DNA from: Mya arenaria | Lineage: Eukaryota; Mollusca; Bivalvia; Myida; Myidae | DNA: 64,000 nt | Direction of reading: 5' to 3' | Assembly (NCBI RefSeq): GCF_026914265.1 | Contig: NC_069125.1 | Coordinates: 73,905,546 to 73,969,545, forward strand | Shown here: piece after piece, positions 60,215-64,000 of the stretch | How the letters are laid out: each line of letters opens with the position of its first letter | How positions within the stretch are numbered: the stretch's first letter is position 1 | Translations under genes and position numbers: made by a program | The notes under the pieces: generated by a model | Told to the model about the DNA's origin: nothing | Seen by the model: the letters and a program-made list of their open reading frames with translations, nothing else | Database searches by the model: none

Positions 60215-63200
60215 ATGAAAAAACGCAAGCGAAGTACGTCCCGGTCTCCACTTGGACTAACTTCCAGATCGAAAGAAAGGCATCGGTCTCATTCCAGAAA
60301 ATCGAAAAAATCAACTTATTTCAGCCATGAGAGTACCAAGAAAAAGAGAAAGCATAGAAAGGATCAAAAAAGAAGGTTTTACAGACTGAATCTTAAATAA
60401 GATGAACTGGCCCTCTAAAATTTTGAAGCTTTAATTTCTGTGAAATTGGCATGAATTAGCAACACATCTAGTCCAAATTAATTGTACGTTGCCAGATATT
60501 TTTTACGATTTTTGATATGGCAAATCCTTCACGTACAAAATGTCATGTACCAAAAGTGGGTAGTTGTTCGGACCGGGATTCCGGGTTAAAGCATATTGCG
60601 TTTAAAAAAATATCATAAAAACAAGAAATAATACTAGATAATGTTATTTTATATTAGTTCCGTACACAAAAAAATAAATATCCAACGAATAATTATGAGT
60701 TTGATGGGGTTTTCTTTACTTCATTCTGTCAAAACATAACGCAAGGCTGATGTTCACAGTTTAACAACAATCCGAGTACTTCAGTCATGGCCGAGTTGTT
60801 ACGATTGTATTTACGAGTTCTATCACGAAGCTTGTCGGAGGTGGCCAAGCTATTACGATTGGGTCCAGTCGTTCCGCTTGGCATAATTGTTGTCTGTGTC
60901 AGTCAAGTTTCGTTTTATTGGAAAGGTAGATCATGTGTTTAATGCTTGTTTTGTGCAAAATAGCTTTGTACTTACATGGTAAAATATGAATATAAACCTT
61001 TATTATCCATTTCAAACATAAAACACTTCACTCAATACAATTTCAATATTTTTCAAACCCACCCAGTTTTTGCACAAACCTGTTGATACGTTAGGGATTG
61101 AAAGAATCCCGTATAACACGTCTATTATTTTAGACTATACATCTAATATAATAGACGTGTTATTTGTTTATTAATAGTATTTATTATCAAGTTTCAATTT
61201 TATTAAATAAATCTCATGTCACACTTCAGTTGACAAGAAGAGTTTTGATATAATATATATTACACAATATTGAGAACAAGACTACTCTGTATTTACTATT
61301 TATACTGCGTTTCGTATATATCATAAAATTCCTTACATACTAACAGATGATGAAATTCTCATTTGCTATTATTATTATACTCAACATAAGTCCAGCTTCC
61401 AATTTCAACTGGCAATTTATTATTTCTTGTTCTAAATTAAATCACATTTTTAAAATTTGTATGCTGTATGTATAATTTTCAAATTCAACTTTTTTTTTCT
61501 TTATACAACCTGTAGACTTTACTCTAATAGATAGACTAATTAATCTGTATTCGTATACTATCTCTTTAGCACATAGACAAGTGGCCAGATTACACCTCCC
61601 AGTCAATAGCCATCTTACTGATAAGCAGTCCTTATCTGTATAGGTACTTTTCAGGATATTTGAAAATGAGCAAATGAATACAGCAGTATGACTTTAAAAT
61701 CAATATTACTCCAAATAATTGTTTCCAAATCTTTTTTATGTGAATACATTTTTTATAGGTAATTAATTTATCTAATAAATGGTGTCAATGGTGAAATATA
61801 AAATTCTTTTATTTCATCTGTGAATGCATTTCCAAGATGGTATTGTAACATTTCTTTGAAATGTCATAATTGCATTAAATCAAAGGGTAATAATATGCTG
61901 GGATCGATCTAAATTGTATTACCCCTATTATAAAAAAGACACATCTGGATTAAAAAGCCGACAATTGATGTTCTTGTGTATAACACAGAAATGTGGCAGG
62001 AATATATTCAAAGTCACATTGGTAGTTGCACAATATTCTGAATAAAACTGTCAAAAATCACTTTATAACACATGATAATACACTAAAACATAACACATTT
62101 ATAACACTGCAAGTTTTTTTCAGGAGATCATCTTCAACCTCTTCCTCATCTTCAAGCAGCTCATCATCTTCATCCTCCTCCTCATCATCATCATCGTCAT
62201 CATCATCATCATCATCATCATCATCTTCAGAAGAAAGAAAAAGAAAATCTAAAAGAAAGAAAAAACAAAAACTGAAAGAAAGGCGGAAAAAGAAAATAAA
62301 GATGAATGAGAAGAGAAACAAGAAGATCCAGATTTCTGAGTCAGACATCGGACCAGTGCTTCCAACAACCTCAACACAAACACCAAAGGCAGACGGTAAT
62401 AGGTATCATTTGTAGTTGGTTATTAAGTGTATTGTATTCATTGAGATTAATTTTGAGATCTCTTGTGTTATGGTTATGACCTTTTAATACACCGGTTCAT
62501 ATAACGGCACATATTATAGTAAAACCTGCAGCATACGGGCGGGTAGGCGGTGTCTAGTTTTTGGCTGGTCAATAACATCATAAGCCTAATCAATCATCAC
62601 CTAATTTGGTCAGAATGTGTGTGGGCCTAATTTGGTCAGAATGTGTATGGGCATAATTTAGTCAGAACGTGTATGGGCATAATTTAGTCAGAATGTGTAT
62701 GGGCATAAGATATTGGACTACATAACCAGCCATATAGCTTTAGTCATATGAGTGTTGTCACCCTTAAATTATAGCAATTACCTAAAACTAGTCTTGCCCG
62801 ATTTATAACTTCAGAAGCCTTTGTTCAATCATCACCAAATCAGACAAATTTGATAGCCAGCAACATTGAGCCATTTGATAATTATTGCCCCCTTACTATA
62901 AAAATTACCTAAAATCAGTCTTGTGCGATCTATGATTTTAGAAACCTTTGTCCAGTCATCTACAAATTTGGTCAGAATGTGTATCTAAATATATTTTGGC
63001 AAATTTCAATAACCACCTGTATCATTTGAGTCATTCAAGAGTTATTCCCTTTAATTATACAAATTACATAAACTTTGTCTGGTACAATCAATAACTTCAG
63101 AAGCCTCTGTCCAGTCATCAACAAATTAGGTCAGGTCAGGTTTGATAATCAGTCATATAGCCTCAGTCTCTCCAGAGTTATGACCTTTGAATTGGCAAAA

Positions 63201-63733
63201 CTGTGTTCATAGTGCTTGCTCTCTAATTTTGGGAGAACGTGCAACCACTTGGTGTTCTTAAATTCGGACGGACCTATTTTGTGACAGTTGGCACTCTTAA
63301 TCACTTTCTTATATCCCTCTTTCCCATTTTTATTTCTTTTAAAACCCTCTTGTGTTTTAATCTTACTGTAGTTGATGCCTGAATGGGCTATACTTGACCA
63401 TGCCTTTATGCAACATTCCAGGTTGTTGATGGTTCAGACTATCAAGTTGTATCAATCTAAGAACAAAATCTGCAAGAAATGTTTCACTATGCAAAATGAG
63501 GCAAAATAATGCAGGCAACCCTGCCGCACAGTAGAATGCATGTTTGTACTAATGAACAGTAGTTACGGAATAAAATTATAATTATCTGATGTAAGCCAAT
63601 GATTTTTTCCAGACTTACCAGGGGAGGGAAACAAGGCTAGGGCGAAGGCGATGAGGCCAATGACCAAGGAGGAGTGGGAGAAAAAGCAGAGCACTATCCG
63701 GCACATGTACGACCCGGAGACAGGTAGAAACAG
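60215..63733 (+). CDS. ARL6IP4: ARL6IP4 (SRp25) nuclear SR-like protein, first three coding exons (3' partial)
   Basis: Exons: 60215-60375, 62124-62395 and 63613-63733, phases compatible; the rest lies beyond the window. Exon 1 encodes an RS/KR-rich start ([23 protein letters not shown]). Exon 2 encodes a long poly-Ser tract (about 62140-62229, mostly TCA/TCT/TCC) and then Lys/Arg-rich sequence. Exon 3 encodes the conserved domain start [17 protein letters not shown] and DPETGRNR, which aligns with ARL6IP4 as I recall it (PMTKEEWDARQS, DPETGRTR). The protein is nuclear and nucleolar and linked to pre-mRNA splicing. The exon 1 donor AG|GTTTTA is weak and was chosen because it alone restores phase. 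At exon 3 the donor at 63734 (GTATGC) is preferred over GTAGAA ten bases earlier because it keeps GRNR. Confidence 0.88.
60787..60925 (+). CDS. Candidate short coding exon with a membrane segment, inside ARL6IP4 intron 1
   Basis: ATG at 60787 opens 46 codons ending at a good donor (GGAAAG|GTAGAT). The peptide has a basic, Leu-rich amphipathic start ([19 protein letters not shown]) and then a hydrophobic stretch ([18 protein letters not shown]) that looks like a membrane anchor. No downstream partner exon is recognised in the window, and I do not recognise the family. It could be the first exon of a nested or downstream gene, an alternative promoter exon, or chance. Confidence 0.35.
62570..63200. 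repeat. Degenerate tandem repeats in ARL6IP4 intron 2
   Basis: Two patterns occur. At 62610-62710, four copies of about 27 bp contain TTNGTCAGAATGTGTATGGGC. At 62790-63200, three diverged copies of about 150 bp share ATAACTTCAGAAGCCTTTGT followed by CCAGTCATCANCAAAT. Both look old. Confidence 0.6.
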
Positions 63734-64000
63734 GTATGCTGAAGAATATTTTAACGCTATGTGCCTTTTGGTCAGCCAGCTTAAGATGTAGTAAATGGCT
63801 TCAAAATATTTTTTAGATACAAGATACAAGAATAAGTCAGGTATATGATAACGAGAAACATAAGCTCAGTGAGCTATTTATCGACATAAATAACAAACAT
63901 ACAGCTTCTAGTTGACATACTAGTGTAAAATGGTTAGTTCTTTCAAGAGTATAAATTAAGGATGATTGTATAAATTTAAACAGCAAAATTGTAAGTAGTA
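63734..64000 (+). other. Start of ARL6IP4 intron 3
   Basis: Begins with the donor GTATGC. AT-rich; nothing else is seen before the window ends. Confidence 0.5.

Noticed and set aside
62058..62348. Minus-strand frame with a poly-Asp run
   Set aside because: Antisense shadow of the ARL6IP4 poly-Ser exon.

Overview
The window is nuclear DNA of an intron-rich animal, most likely a bivalve mollusc. Coding sequence is split into short exons with GT-AG borders. The proteins are metazoan orthologues, and the AT-rich non-coding DNA is full of minisatellites, MITEs and LINE remnants. The phylum is inferred from gene content and repeat style, not from a marker gene.

Layout. 199-582 (+) is the last coding exon of a gene I do not recognise. 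1346-2540 is a 34-bp minisatellite. 3579-28775 (-) is a complete 11-exon BICDL1/BICDR-type dynein adaptor gene (598 aa). Its introns hold three minisatellites (67/63-bp, 44-bp and 59-bp units), a hAT-type MITE, a tRNA-like SINE head and a (TA)n tract. The largest array, about 11.8 kb, lies in the last intron. 30714-31728 holds a MITE and a 97-bp-arm inverted repeat. 32068-33923 (-) is a 5-exon ubiquitin-like plus RBR E3 ligase gene (346 aa). 34200-36620 has a LINE 3' end and a G-rich tandem repeat. 36815-40168 (+) is a 6-exon ABHD11 gene (310 aa). 41753-43165 is repeat-derived. 44252-59843 (-) is a 21-exon LRRC43 gene (760 aa), with a 62-bp minisatellite and a LINE remnant in its introns. 60215-63733 (+) is the 5' part of ARL6IP4, running off the window; an unexplained exon-like ORF sits in its first intron.

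How the genes relate. They do not form one pathway: a motor adaptor, a ubiquitin ligase, a mitochondrial hydrolase, an LRR protein and a nuclear SR-type protein. LRRC43 and ARL6IP4 are head to head, 371 bp apart, and share a promoter with mirrored YY1-like ATGGCGGC motifs. From memory, BICDL1, LRRC43 and ARL6IP4 all lie on human 12q24, so the window may keep an old linkage group.

All gene models were spliced by hand. Every internal junction was checked for GT-AG ends and reading phase, but there is no transcript evidence.
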